Made by a program: the position numbers and the translations under genes. This document shows positions 23,084 to 33,853 of a stretch of 64,000 nucleotides of DNA, one piece after another. The notes below the pieces were generated by a model. The model ran no database searches. It was not told the DNA's origin and was given only the letters and a program-made list of their open reading frames with translations. Each line of letters starts with the position of its first letter. Position 1 is the first letter of the stretch. Source of the stretch: Copromyces sp. CBS 386.78 (Eukaryota; Ascomycota; Sordariomycetes; Sordariales; Sordariaceae); assembly GCA_030685235.1 (NCBI GenBank), contig MU839128.1, positions 1 through 64,000 of the forward strand, in the 5' to 3' direction.

Positions 23084-24586
23084 TTAAAGGCCCTGCGGCC
23101 TAAACTTCCACCTACCCGGCTCAAAAACAGCCTCAAACTCAACCGCCGAAAATGTTCCAATAGCACAGCTCAAATCATGAAACCCTTCCAGCCCCGTAAC
23201 CGGCAAATCCTGCTCCGAATCGGCCTCCTCGTGCAAATCCCACTGCTCCGTGATCCTCCCTTCCCTCGTGAAAAACACATTCACATCCAGCTTCCCGCCC
23301 GCGTTGGTAAACGTCATACCGATACCGTACGTCTCCCCCCTCCTAAACGGCCTCGTGAAATCCTTTCCTCCCCACCGGTCATTAATGTACTTGTGCCCAT
23401 CATCGCCATGCACGGCCAGCGAGCCGCGGTGCCAGCCAGGCATGCGAAAGGCTGGGTAAGGCAAGGCAGTGAATCCCAAAGCTAGGGTGATGTCATCATT
23501 ATTACCACCGCCCATGGCGCCCAAGAACGGGTTATTCGACCCCGCTCTCGGGATCGACACCTCGTAGTAAATCGTCTTCGCCCTGGAAGGAGCCGAGGGG
23601 ATCAAAGGCGAATCATACTTGACGCAATACAACGGCGGGTAAGAGATGATGCACGCATCACCCGCCGCCTTTTCTGTGCGACCCTTCCACACGCCGGCGC
23701 TGACCCAGTCCAACTTGCCGCGGAACTGCGGGCTGGACATCAGGCGGATGTTGTGCGTACGCAAAGCGTCGAGGGCTACGGGGTCCAGGTCCATGGGCGC
23801 CGTCAAAGGGTTTTGGGCACACCAGGCTTCGCCTGCGTTGGCTTCCTCTTCGGTGGCGTTGGTGGTGTGCGAGCGGTCGTAGCCGGTGAAGAAGGCGGGA
23901 GGGGGAGGGAAGAGGGCGGTGTCCGGCACGAAGGATTCCCAGTCGTGTTGCTTCTTGGCTTGCGAAGGTGGCGGGCCCGGAGGAGGCTGGGTGTAGTCAT
24001 CCTGGCGTTGGAGGTGGGAGGGAGGGGGCCCGGGAGGAGGAGCAACGTAGTCATCTTGGTGATGCTGATGGTGAGAAGGGGGAGGGCCGGGAGGAGGGGC
24101 GAAGTCGTCCTGGTGTTGACGATGGGAAGGAGGGGGCCCGGGAGGAGGAGCACCATATTCCTCGCTCATCGGGGGTTGGTGAGAGGGAGGAGGGCCAGGA
24201 GGAGGAGCAACATCGTCGTAGCTTTGGTTGGGTCTGGCGTGAGTAGGGGGAGGACCGGGCGGCGGTGCGAAATCGTCATTTGCAGAGGACTGGTTATGTC
24301 CCCAGCTCGGAGGAGGGCCGGACGGAGGAGCGTAGTCGTTGTTGCCGGAGTGTTGCTGGTTATGTCCAGAGTTCGGAGGAGGTCCCGAAGGAGGGGCATA
24401 GTCGTTCTGGTTGTTGTTACCATAAGCTGGCTGTTGCTGCTGCCATTGAGGCTGCTGCTGATGTAGGGATTGCCTTGGTGAAGGCATGTTGACTTTTCCT
24501 GCTGAAGCCTGTGACGGTGACTGTTGATGCTGTGCTGGCCGTGGACCGGGCGTATCGTCGGTCTTGTCTTTGCTTCCGAAACACAT
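23084..24586 (-). CDS. Proline-rich SPRY-domain protein
   Basis: A single 500-residue frame. Residues about 1-210 are disordered and rich in Q, P and G, with seven or eight tandem copies of a 13-20 residue unit of the form DDxAPPPGPPPSH. The C-terminal half (about 235-500) is a SPRY-type fold: YYEVSIPRAG, ITLALGFTALPYP, PGWHRGSLAVHGDDGHKYIND, GETYGIGMTF and LDVNVFFTREG follow the usual order of SPRY strands (ligand surface, GWHxxSxxYHGDDG-like core, GDxxGxG turn). Fungal relatives with this core include Ssh4/Ear1-type adaptors, but no transmembrane segment is present here, so I keep the call general. The MCFGSK start could be S-acylated, which is inference. The repeats probably bind WW or SH3 domains, also inference. 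Confidence 0.85.
   Translation of the reverse strand: MCFGSKDKTDDTPGPRPAQHQQSPSQASAGKVNMPSPRQSLHQQQPQWQQQQPAYGNNNQNDYAPPSGPPPNSGHNQQHSGNNDYAPPSGPPPSWGHNQSSANDDFAPPPGPPPTHARPNQSYDDVAPPPGPPPSHQPPMSEEYGAPPPGPPPSHRQHQDDFAPPPGPPPSHHQHHQDDYVAPPPGPPPSHLQRQDDYTQPPPGPPPSQAKKQHDWESFVPDTALFPPPPAFFTGYDRSHTTNATEEEANAGEAWCAQNPLTAPMDLDPVALDALRTHNIRLMSSPQFRGKLDWVSAGVWKGRTEKAAGDACIISYPPLYCVKYDSPLIPSAPSRAKTIYYEVSIPRAGSNNPFLGAMGGGNNDDITLALGFTALPYPAFRMPGWHRGSLAVHGDDGHKYINDRWGGKDFTRPFRRGETYGIGMTFTNAGGKLDVNVFFTREGRITEQWDLHEEADSEQDLPVTGLEGFHDLSCAIGTFSAVEFEAVFEPGRWKFRPQGL
23950..24440 (-). repeat. Minisatellite encoding the APPPGPPPSH repeats
   Basis: Degenerate in-frame tandem repeat inside the SPRY-protein gene, on the plus strand built around GAGGGGGCCCGGGAGGAGG. 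Unit lengths vary in multiples of three, so copy-number changes keep the frame. Confidence 0.85.
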
Positions 24587-25735
24587 GGTGAAAGTGTGTG
24601 ATGATGGATGGCTGGGCCAACTCTTATATGATGTAGGTAAGAGAGAAGTCGAGGTTGCCGATTGGGTGGGATGTCTTGCACCACTAATATTCGAGGACGC
24701 AAACGTGGGCGTTGCTGGGAAAGGGTGACCAACGAGTGGTTCGCGATTATATCACCGCCGTGACTATGTCGTTGCCTCGCCTCTGGGATGACGAGAGGAG
24801 AAGGCGTAAAGCGGGCCGCGGTGCGAGGGATCAATCTTTAGTCTTTTCCGAGTGCCAAGGTCGGTGCTTCCCAAGACTTGCTTAGACCGCTTGGATTATC
24901 GTCGACTTTATTCTTGGTATTGCCAAGTGGAAATGATCCAATCGCTTAACCAGCTCAGGTCATGTTGTGAGAGTCCATTTTGTATTCAGTTGTATGTGGT
25001 CAAAGTGACGGATCTGGCCAGTTGGTCGTTCGTTGTTAGTGTTGGTCCAGTTCCGTCCGATCGGACTTTCGGATACAGTGTTACAAACATTCTTGCATGC
25101 ATGAAGTTGTACCCGACTTCACCTTCGTAATACTTGCTACCATAAGTGCCAGTTAGAAACAAGCCAAAAGTGCGTTAACGGAGGTACTGAAATCGAAGTG
25201 ATGATGAAGGAAGAAGATGGTGAAAGTGTCGTTAACACAGACCATCAAAGCTTAACCTGCTCTGCTAGCCGCTGTACCCCGCAAAACATGCCCTGAACAG
25301 TGTGTCACGGTTCCCCCAAAAACCCCACTGGGCGCAGCGTCTAAGCCCCTACAGATCGGGGAAAGTGGAGGCCACCGCCGGGATATCCACTGCAAAAGCC
25401 GGAGGCCCGGAGCACCTAGGTATCGGCCGATGTTCGACAAACCGGCTGAGAAATATTCGAGATCCAGGGCCATCCGGGGGATGAACCGGACGTTGAATTT
25501 TGTGAGTTAATGCACTAGGTTTCCGTTACCATGGTATCCGTATGTTAAAGTTCATGCTATATACAAGGCATGTGTTGCACCTATAGAGGACAATTACCGT
25601 ATTACTCGAGGATACCTGATACTCCATCCCGGTACATCCCTGACATTTAAATCGCGTTTGACAGTTCTCTTGTGTTGCCTCCGTGTCGAGTTCCTATGTA
25701 AACCCTATCCCGAAGCTGTCCCTTACGCCCATCCC
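24587..25735. other. Intergenic region
   Basis: No gene supported. 25255-25490 is noticeably more GC-rich than its surroundings and has short inverted repeats (CCGGAGGCCCGG), but it matches no non-coding RNA that I recognise. Confidence 0.4.
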
Positions 25736-27745
25736 TCACCAAGACCCCCCAACAGCCGTCGCCGCCGCCGGTACAAGCACAACGCTAAACGTCGGCGCAC
25801 CGCTCCCCATACCCTGAATATGCTGCAAATACGCCTCCATCTCCATGTCATCGCTAACCGGCAACGGCAACTCCCCTCCTTTTCCATCTTTAACGATGCC
25901 CTCAATGGCCAAGCACACCACGCCCGGATAGTTAGCTACCGCGGTGCTGCGTAGTTCTTGGACGGAGCGGCGGCCCGAGAGGGTGGCGATCCACATGCGT
26001 GAGACCACGCCTTGGAGAGGTGAGGAGGCGTGGAGGCGGAAGTAGACGGCCATGGAGGAGGATGAGGAGGTGGAGGTGGAGGCGGAGGTTGAGGAGATAG
26101 TTTGTGCCACTGCCACTGGCTGTGAGACTTGGACTTGAGTCGGGACAGAGGGGTTCTGGGTTCGTTGAAAGTGCTGCTGTCGGGCTCTTGCTTGTTGCTG
26201 GATTGCTTGCTGGAGGCGTAGTTGCTCCTGCTGCTGCTGTTGCTGCTGCTGTTGCTGTGTATACATGGCGGATGTGGATTGCGGCTGGGCATTAGATTGG
26301 GTTAAGCCCTGGTTCGAAGTGCTATAGCCTTGTTGCATCTGATTACGGCTGGGTGTGTAACTCTGTGTGGTCTGAGGTCGGCTTTGAGCCTGAGAACGGG
26401 TTTGGGTCCGGCTTTGGGTTTGAGCGAGGTTCGCAGTGTGTGAAGAGGTGTGTGCATTAAGGGTGCTGGCAACAACACTGGCACCACCACTGCCGCTTCC
26501 ACTGGCAATAGGAGTGCCGGTAGAATAACTTCCGGACGTGTTATCGGCTTCAATGGACTGCTGCAGTAGGATATCCGGATCCAAGTCGCCGTCGTCTACC
26601 ATTTGGACATCCTGTTCCGCTGAGCTCTCAGACGAGCTCGACAATTCCACAGGCGCGAGCCGCCCAGTTGTATGGGGTACCGTTGCCGTTGGTGGTCCCG
26701 CCGTACTGTTTTTCGGGGGTCGGCCACGGCCCCGTTTGGGTTGAGCGGCCTTCGCGGCCTTCTCAGCAGCCTTTTCGGCTCGCTTTGCGGCCCTCTCAAG
26801 TTGAGCGGGAGTCGGGTCCGGTTTCGGTTTCAGAGGGGCACGCTTCCTAGGCGGCTTGGGATTCAAAGCATTCGGATCCTTCTCTAACTTTGCTTGATCA
26901 CCTCTGTATCTCCTCATCCCGTCACGGGCCAGCAGCTCAATAGCCCTCTTCCTTTCCTTGGCGTTAGGCCAGTGCTCACAGCCTGGAGGGAAGAGTTCCT
27001 GCAGCAGCTCCGTGGTGTCGAACCATTTCTGTACCATTTCGTTCCACTTATCTATCCCTTCGACATACTTGAACCCGAACTTCTCCTGGCCCAGCAGCAG
27101 GTAAAGTGTTCCTCGAATGTATCTGCCCTGCTCTGGGTTCAGTCCGAGGAGGGTCCGGGCCTGTGCCAGTGTCATGTGTGACTGCATCGTCCTGATCCGC
27201 TTGGTCACGTCGCAGCAGATAACATCGATGGCAATCTTCTTCTGCTCCATGTTGGCTTGATCCCACATGATCGCACGGAGATGCATGCTATCACGGATCA
27301 TCTGCTCCTTCATGGCTTCCCACTTCTCTGGCCCGGCAATCGTCTTCTTGATAATGTTGTTCTCCCGGCAAATCTTTTCAAAGTTCTCCCGCAGCGCCTT
27401 GTAGGCCGCGGTGTCGAGCTGCAGAATGACCTTGGCTTCGTCTAGGGTTGTCTCGGATGGAAAGCGAGGAGGCAGACCACTCGGATCCGCAGGCAGGCCG
27501 GCCCACCCCTTTGTTCTCCGTCGCCGCTTCTTGAGAGCCCAACGCTCTGCCGACTCTTGCTCAAGTATCCGGCGTCTCTCTTCCCTGCGAGCACGTTGTT
27601 CGGGGGTCAATTCGTCGTCTGGACCAAGTGGCAAACTTGCAGATGTTGATCTCTGGTGTTGTTGGTGTTGGTCTTGATCTTGTTGCTGCTGTGGATGTTG
27701 GCCATGTGTGTCAGACGACCCTTGTCCATTGTCTTCCGCGGCGTT

Positions 27746-27778
<33 letters not shown>

Positions 27779-27815
27779 GTCCTCTTCGCTACTTACCTCT
27801 TCGCTGTCGCTGTCG

Positions 27816-27863
<48 letters not shown>

Positions 27864-28499
27864 GCGGAATCACTGCCGTATTCGTCATTATCGTTGTTGT
27901 TGCCATTATTTGTTGCGTCAGCCGGTTGCCCAGGCGGCCTGATGATGCCTTTTCGTAGATCCCGGATGGTCTTCAAGCGCAGTTTCCAATTGTACTTGTG
28001 CCGGATCCTGTGGAGCGTACGGTCGTTTATGTCGTAGCCTTCCTCGATGAGCATGGGCAGCATCTCCGTCCCTTTGAGGTTCTGTTCCCATAGTTCCTTG
28101 ATTCTGGCTATCAACTCCTTATTGCTGTAGGCTTTGTTGACCCTGACGGGCCAGCCCCATTCCCTGAACTTGTACCAAAAGGTGCGTCGGCTGGAAAGTA
28201 GAGTGCCATGGTCAGTAGGCCAAACGAAGTAAACCACATAGGAAGTTTCGGTGTTGTGGAAAAGGATGTCAAAAGCTGGGGTTTTGCTGCGCGAGTTTTA
28301 TGCACCGCCCAAGACTGGGAGGGATGCCCGATCGTGGTACTGTGTACGGCGAGGGAGATGGACGAGGAGTGTTGTTCACGTACCTAGGGGTAAATCCATG
28401 GTTCTCTGCCATGTACCGGGCAACCTGTGCAAAGCTTCGCCTTTCGTCGACGTAGAGACGACGACATATTTCTTTATACGGATCCCAGTCGTAAGTCAT
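25736..28499 (-). CDS. Clr5-domain protein with low-complexity regions
   Basis: Two exons (28499-28384 and 28190-25736) joined across a 193-bp intron (GTACGT...TTCCAG) encode about 856 residues. The N-terminus MTYDWDPYKEICRRLYVDER, then GFTPSRRTFWYKFREWGWP, is a Clr5 domain, named after fission-yeast Clr5 of the heterochromatin-silencing gene set and common in Pezizomycotina. Splicing is needed to complete it: the join restores GFTPSRRTF. It is followed by a long acidic run (an Asp stretch, then Glu-rich), a basic coiled region, a conserved-looking block near AKVILQLDTAAYKALRENFEKICREN, an AT-hook-like KRGRGRPPK, Gln/Ser/Thr-rich repeats and a globular C-terminus. The AT-hook suggests nuclear DNA binding. 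Biochemical function is unknown. Confidence 0.85.
27816..27863. repeat. Perfect (CAT)16 microsatellite in coding sequence
   Basis: About 16 uninterrupted CAT units on the plus strand, read as GAT (Asp) codons in the Clr5-domain gene. Likely length-polymorphic between strains. Confidence 0.95.
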
Positions 28500-29218
28500 G
28501 GTGCGGAATTCCCCTTCCAATCGTGGTTGTGGGCGGAGAGTTGGCGATGATTTGCTACGGCGGTTGAGGGTTCGACGATTGTGAAAATGAATGCGCGGGT
28601 CGATCCACGCGAGCCACGGGGCCAAGCTACCCTACGACGGGAGGATTGGCAGGGATCGCCGCGTTATGCTGCATGCGGTGTGTGCCGCACCGTATCGGTC
28701 TCAATCCGACACTGTAATTGTACACTGTAGTACGGTTGCCCCTTTCAACGTCCTGTTTACCATTGAAGACGACCATATCGATACCGGTAAGTATCGGAGC
28801 TGATTATTGAGACCAGTAACTAGAGACATACATAGCCAACGTCACATCACGTCTGATTCATATACTGCACGAATCGCTCCCAGGTCAATTCGTGATTCCA
28901 TATCGCATAATATTCTACCGCTAGGTGTTAAGCAGCCATTCATCATTTAACATCATGTTGGTCCTATTTAGTCGGAGCCGTATCGTTCCCCTTCTGCTGC
29001 CACAAGCCAGAGTCCAATCAACCGGGCCAGCCAAGTGACTAGTGCACCATAAGAAGCAGCAAGTACATCAACAGCTCAGCTACCTTCTGTGAATCTGTAT
29101 GCTGGCACATAAACAGAAAAGGTGTAAAACGTCCTCGCCGCGTAACTTCTGCATATTCCTCATGAATCAACCATATCCGTCGCCCTCTGTAGCATTCAGG
29201 GACTGTTGTGTCATCTCT
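28500..29218. other. Intergenic region
   Basis: Promoter side of the Clr5-domain gene and 3' side of the exchanger gene. No gene seen. Confidence 0.45.
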
Positions 29219-30848
29219 CTAAGGACTCTCGCCCGGTGTGGTCGGGTTAGGCGAGTAAAATGCCACCAAGGCAATGATGACGTACGTCGCACACAAAAGC
29301 GCTCCTTCCAGGTAGTTACTCCTACCATCCAACACCAAGAAATTGACGATGAAAGCTGAGACGAACAGGCATACCGTCTCGAACAGCGTGAAGTAGAGCG
29401 ACATGTCTTTGTCCATACACCAGCCAATAATGACGACAAGCGGCGTGATGAAGAGGGCGATTTGGATAGAACTACCCACAGCGACGCCGATCGCCAGATC
29501 CATCTTATTCTTCATGGCAACGGTAATAGCCGTGACATGTTCAGCGGCGTTGCCGACGATTGGAAGGATAATCAAGCCAATGAAGAGCTCCGGAACATTG
29601 CCAGCCGCGACCAGGTCGTGAATCGAGTCAACCATGAACTCGGCGCAGACGGCTACCAAAGCGGTAGACACGAGCAAAAGGATGACAGCACTGACGCGGG
29701 ACAAGTCGTCGGGATGACCTTCGTCTTTATCGGGGACAGCGCCGTCAACAACAGCGGACATCGGAATCTGTGAAGGCATCACGGCACCCTGAGGACGGTA
29801 CAGTGATTGGCTGAGGCGATCCGGTAGCGAGTTCGTCCTGCGAATGCCGTAACGGACCCGCGGAACAGGTCCAGAGGAGACCGGTGGGGTGTTGACGTTA
29901 TCAGGGCTGGTGACAAAGACAGCTGGTGTCAAGTTCCTAGCGACAGGCCGGAGGGACATGCCGCGCAGACCGGGGAAAGGACGACGACCAGCCGGAGTCT
30001 CAGCCTGATCGGTAGAGGTAGCACCATCCACAGCGAAGTCGACACGACGGGGCTCGCCAGGCGGTAGTGTTGGCGCAACCTCTGGCTGAACTTCGGCGCT
30101 TTCAACAATGGTTTGTCCATTCATACACTCCTGGGATCCGTTGTGGTGATGCTTCTTGTGTTTGTTCTTGCGATGCTTCTTCATGTGTCGCTTATACCTG
30201 TGCTGCCTGCGGTAATGCTTCTCGTCTTCAACAACCTCTTCGTTTCCTTCCGTTGTAGGGCTGTGCAGATTAACGGCGAGTCCGGGTCGCGATGACGATT
30301 CTCCCTGTGTGGGTTCATCATAGCCAGGGGTAACATCGCTGGCACCGAACGAGGGGGTCCTAGCAGGAGCTGCAACAACGCTCTCGCTTGTGAGGTTCGA
30401 AATGATGCTTGACTTTCTTCTGCGGTGACCACCACGCATTACACGTTTCATTCTCTTGGAGACTGTCTCGCGAGAATAGTCCGAGTCCGAAGAGTCCGAA
30501 TCCGTGGAAGAGTCGCTGTCGGAGCTCGAGGAATCGAGCCAGCCAGCGGCGGGTCCCGGAGTAGACTCCTCATCAATGATATGCTGAGGAGTAGATTCGT
30601 AGAGGTAAGAGTGAGACAAAAGCTGGAAGAGAAGGTAAATAACGTATACAATCAACAGAATCTGCAATCAAGTTAGCGTTGGCCATGTTTCGATTGAGAA
30701 AGTCAAAACTTACAACACTGGTGCCGCGGCTGATCTTCAGAGTCTTCTTGTCGACGTCCTTCTTCTCGGTGTCAGGTGCTTCCATGAAAGAATAATGAAA
30801 CGCAGTCTGTAGAGTGTTAGCAGGTCAAATCCACACAAAAAAAAAGAC

Positions 30849-30907
<59 letters not shown>

Positions 30908-32135
30908 CACGGGGATGAGCATACAGGCAAGACGAGGCTAATAACGCTCAAACTGAGAAGACAAGCACTCATCTGGGTGACGGTGCTGTTGTAGATCTGT
31001 TCTCTGAAACGAAGACCGCCAAGCAAGAACGCCATGCCCAGGATGAGGAGCAGGTTGGCCAAGATCGAGCCAAGGAGTGAAGCCTGTACGATGTTGATCT
31101 CGCCCTGAAACCGTTGTTAGCTAATGTTAAATCCCGTAGTGGGCGGGTAGACCTCGGAAAGCTTACTTTGACAAGGGCGATACTGTAAACGTTGAACAAA
31201 ACAGACTTTTGTAAGCATGTAGACAAATTTAGATGGGGAATAGCACAGCAAGACATAAGACTCAATATGGTGATGTGAGTAAGGGGAAAGGCAGCATCAA
31301 TGATTTAGGACGCAATTGATCCGATAGTGCTGTTACAGAAGGGGTTCTCGCTTTCTCTTGTCTTGATCAGATTACCAACTGGCGGGTGAAAAACGTACAT
31401 ACTATCGAAGCAAGTGTTAGCGCAACAGTACCAAAAAGACATGAGACTTTCTGTATTTGATTAGTGGGCTTACAAGATGATCAGCTCTACAGCGTTGCCG
31501 AACGTGACGTTCAGCAGGGCGCCGAGCGAGTCTCCAAGCTTACGGGCCACGCTTTCGGTGGCATAACTGAGGAGGCCGGCAAGAGGAACGATGGCGAGGG
31601 CATTCATGGCAAAGACAAGACCGGGTGAGGAACCCGGTAGTTGGCTGACGACAATGCCGACGGGGACAAAGACCAACATCAAGTTCACGAGCTTGTTGTG
31701 AAACAAGACCTGCTTGAGGACCTTTGTAAATCTAACTGCGACGTTGGGCTTCTGCTTCTGCTCTTGTTCCTGAGCGGCAGCAGAGACCGTAGTTTCTAAC
31801 TCAGGCCCCTGCCCCGCAGCTTGGTGTGATGTAACCGTCGAGGATTTGGCGCCATTACTGCTATCCTCCTTGTGATGGCCGCCGGCGGTTGACGACGAGT
31901 CTGTGGAAGTCTGCTGGGGTTGTGGGTGCGCGGAGGGCACGTTCCTGCCGCGGCTGGTGTCGTTGAGCGTGGCATCTTGGCCGGCTGTGGTGGTAGTGTT
32001 GGTGGTGGTGTTGATACCGGTGGGAGGGTTGCTTATAGGAAGCAAGCTGACGGGGTCTGAAGCTCCATGCGTCTTGGAGTTTGCCCAGGAGCGAGTGCGA
32101 TTTGTGTACGAGGAATTATTCAAAGGTTCCTTCAT
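29219..32135 (-). CDS. Ca2+/H+ exchanger, CAX/VCX1 family, long form with a microexon
   Basis: Vacuolar-type cation/proton antiporter. Proposed exons, minus strand: 32135-31474, 31401-31399, 31182-31167, 31104-30925, 30806-30714 and 30661-29219, giving about 798 residues. All introns are GT-AG and all phases fit. Both alpha repeats are present: GNAVELII...ALVKGEINIVQASLLGSILANLLLILG and, near the C-terminus, GNAAEHVTAITVAMKNKMDLAIGVAVGSS. The N-terminal 150 or so residues are hydrophilic. A loop of about 260 residues between the two halves is rich in Ser, Asp, Arg and His (HRRQHRYKRHMKKHRKNKHK), well beyond the roughly 410 residues of yeast Vcx1. The 3-nt exon restores the family spacing in the first repeat (see findings). 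The start is the first Met in good context; the frame stays open upstream to 32372. Confidence 0.9.
30850..30906. repeat. 57-nt poly(A) tract inside an exchanger intron
   Basis: Uninterrupted A57 on the plus strand, so U57 in the exchanger transcript, inside the intron 30807-30924. It begins about 18 nt after the donor and ends about 43 nt before the acceptor. Its length may be inexact because of sequencing. Confidence 0.9.
31399..31401 (-). other. Candidate 3-nt microexon (TAT) of the exchanger gene
   Basis: On the minus strand the triplet lies between an acceptor (TTCGATAG, preceded by the branch-point-like GCTAACAC) and a donor (GTACGT). The upstream intron would be 72 bp with donor GTAAGC and the downstream one 216 bp ending TTTACAG. 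Inclusion changes ELIIFIALVKG to ELIIFIIALVKG, the spacing found in Vcx1-type exchangers. Confidence 0.7.
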
Positions 32136-32792
32136 CGAATTTGACCGGTCGACTTGTGCGAGGGGAGAGGGCGTGTACTTCTTCAACCACACGGCTCTGC
32201 AACGGGAAAAGAAAGAAAAATAAGGCTCGAAAATGCAGATGCGAGGGCGGGTGTTGTAAGTCCGAAGTTCTGCGTCTAAGTTGATGCCGAATGGCTTGGG
32301 GGTTGGGTTCAGTTGCTTGGGACGGGAGTCGGACAGAAGTAGGTACAACGTGGGCAGGTAGCAGATAGGCACCGGGGCTTATAAGGCCATGCCAAGAAAG
32401 GGAAGAAGTGGACAAGGTGGACATGGGTGGAAGGGGCAAGGCCGGGGGATCGACGCAGACTTGGCGTTATCTGTCGCTGGCTGGTGGGACCCAACTGGAA
32501 GCGACTGGCCGTGGTGGGACTCTGGGAGGCTGGATCGCTTCATCAATCGGCACGCTAGGCCGGATTCGTTGGTGAAAGGGTCCGAGCTTGCCACTCGCTG
32601 ACCTCATCCCGGGCTCCATCGCGGCGGAGTTTTATTCGAACATGTTCTCCGAATGGTGAACGCCATGACGATGGGTCGGCGGTGAGAGCTGGACAGCTTC
32701 ACCAACCAAACAATTATCCAGTGTTACCTACCCTAGTTTATTACACAGTACACTCTAGTCTGGGGCACGTGAGCGTTCCTTGTATTTTTTAC
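32136..32792. promoter_or_regulatory. Upstream region of the exchanger gene
   Basis: Non-coding region between the exchanger start and the possible plus-strand ORF. The exchanger frame remains open for 79 codons upstream, so a longer N-terminus cannot be excluded. No individual regulatory sites recognised. Confidence 0.35.
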
Positions 32793-33305
32793 ATGATTCA
32801 CGATTCAGATCCAGATGCGTTGGTCGCTGTGATACTGTATGGCGTACGTATGGCTGGAGATATCGCTTCCATGCTGAACAAAAACATGGAAGATTTGCGT
32901 GGGCTGCTTGGCATTCCAGAACACGCAACGGCACGGCCAAGCTTCCCCCGGTTTTCCTCTTTCAGCAGGGCGTTTGCTATTTTTAAACCGAGGAAACGAC
33001 GCAATGGCTCTCACATTCATCATCCAGACGTTGTTCTAGCACCACCAGTGAAGCTCCCCAACTCATTCGCGTATCCATTAGTCGCAACCCGTACAAACTC
33101 GCGCGACTCTTTGGCACAAAATCAGCAGGAAGATGGACGACATGGACTCAGACTCCAAGCTCTTTGGCAAGATTTCCAACACGCATGGTACAAAAGTAAC
33201 GCGGCTGTCAATGCGACAGCTGCAAAAGCCCAATGTGACAGCTTGGCTGGGTCCAAGCAAACATCAAACATGAAAAAGGAGGCTGCCACGGCTTGCTTCG
33301 CGTAA
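32793..33305 (+). CDS. Possible hypothetical protein (170 residues)
   Basis: An ATG-initiated frame beginning MIHDSDPDALVAVILYGVRM and ending in AATACFA. The composition looks protein-like (LNKNMEDLRGLLGIPE, FPRFSSFSRAFAIFKPRKRR), but there is no domain or motif I know and no intron. It is divergent from the exchanger gene. It could be a lineage-specific gene or a chance frame; the evidence is only length and composition. Confidence 0.3.
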   Translation: MIHDSDPDALVAVILYGVRMAGDIASMLNKNMEDLRGLLGIPEHATARPSFPRFSSFSRAFAIFKPRKRRNGSHIHHPDVVLAPPVKLPNSFAYPLVATRTNSRDSLAQNQQEDGRHGLRLQALWQDFQHAWYKSNAAVNATAAKAQCDSLAGSKQTSNMKKEAATACFA

Positions 33306-33853
33306 CACGCGTTCCTTATGCAGGCCTATCTACACCTTCCCATTTTTGCAGCACCAACCCAGCCTCCAACCCCTGATGACATCAGATACCGATACTGAGA
33401 CGGAAGTAACTTTGATGGCAAGAAAATACCAAAATGGCGACTCGGTTCGATGAAGACTGGAGAATATAGAGTCTGCCCAAACCACCAAACCACCAACCCA
33501 CATCCGAATATTCTGCAGACGTAAAACCCGGACGGGATGCACCTACCTGCAGCGTGAAGCATTGCTTGTACGTAGTCGCAAAGCCCATGCACTGCAGATA
33601 GCTGCAACCAACCGGTACAGCTTGGGTCCGTTCCCCTTGTTCAAAGACCTGTCTAGCAGAGGCATCATCGTGAAGGATCATAATTTTTTGTTTGGCGTGA
33701 GCTCTATGTCGTCCAAAAAAAAAAAAAAAAAAAAAAAAGAAACCTGTAAAAAAAGTAACAGCCCCAACACGCTTCGTGACTTTCGCAACACAGATCGCAT
33801 ATCTCCTAATTCCCCCCCTCCCCCCCCCCCCAAACAGCCAATCATCAAGTCAC
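33306..33853. other. 3' region of the aspartyl-tRNA synthetase gene with homopolymers
   Basis: Contains A24 (33715-33738) and a C-rich run near 33817-33830. No coding sequence supported. Confidence 0.5.

Noticed and set aside
25255..25490. GC-rich segment considered as a structural RNA (RNase P, SRP or snRNA)
   Set aside because: None of the conserved core strings of these RNAs could be found on either strand.
27816..27863. CAT repeat considered as part of a CRISPR-like or spaced array
   Set aside because: It is a plain trinucleotide microsatellite coding for Asp.
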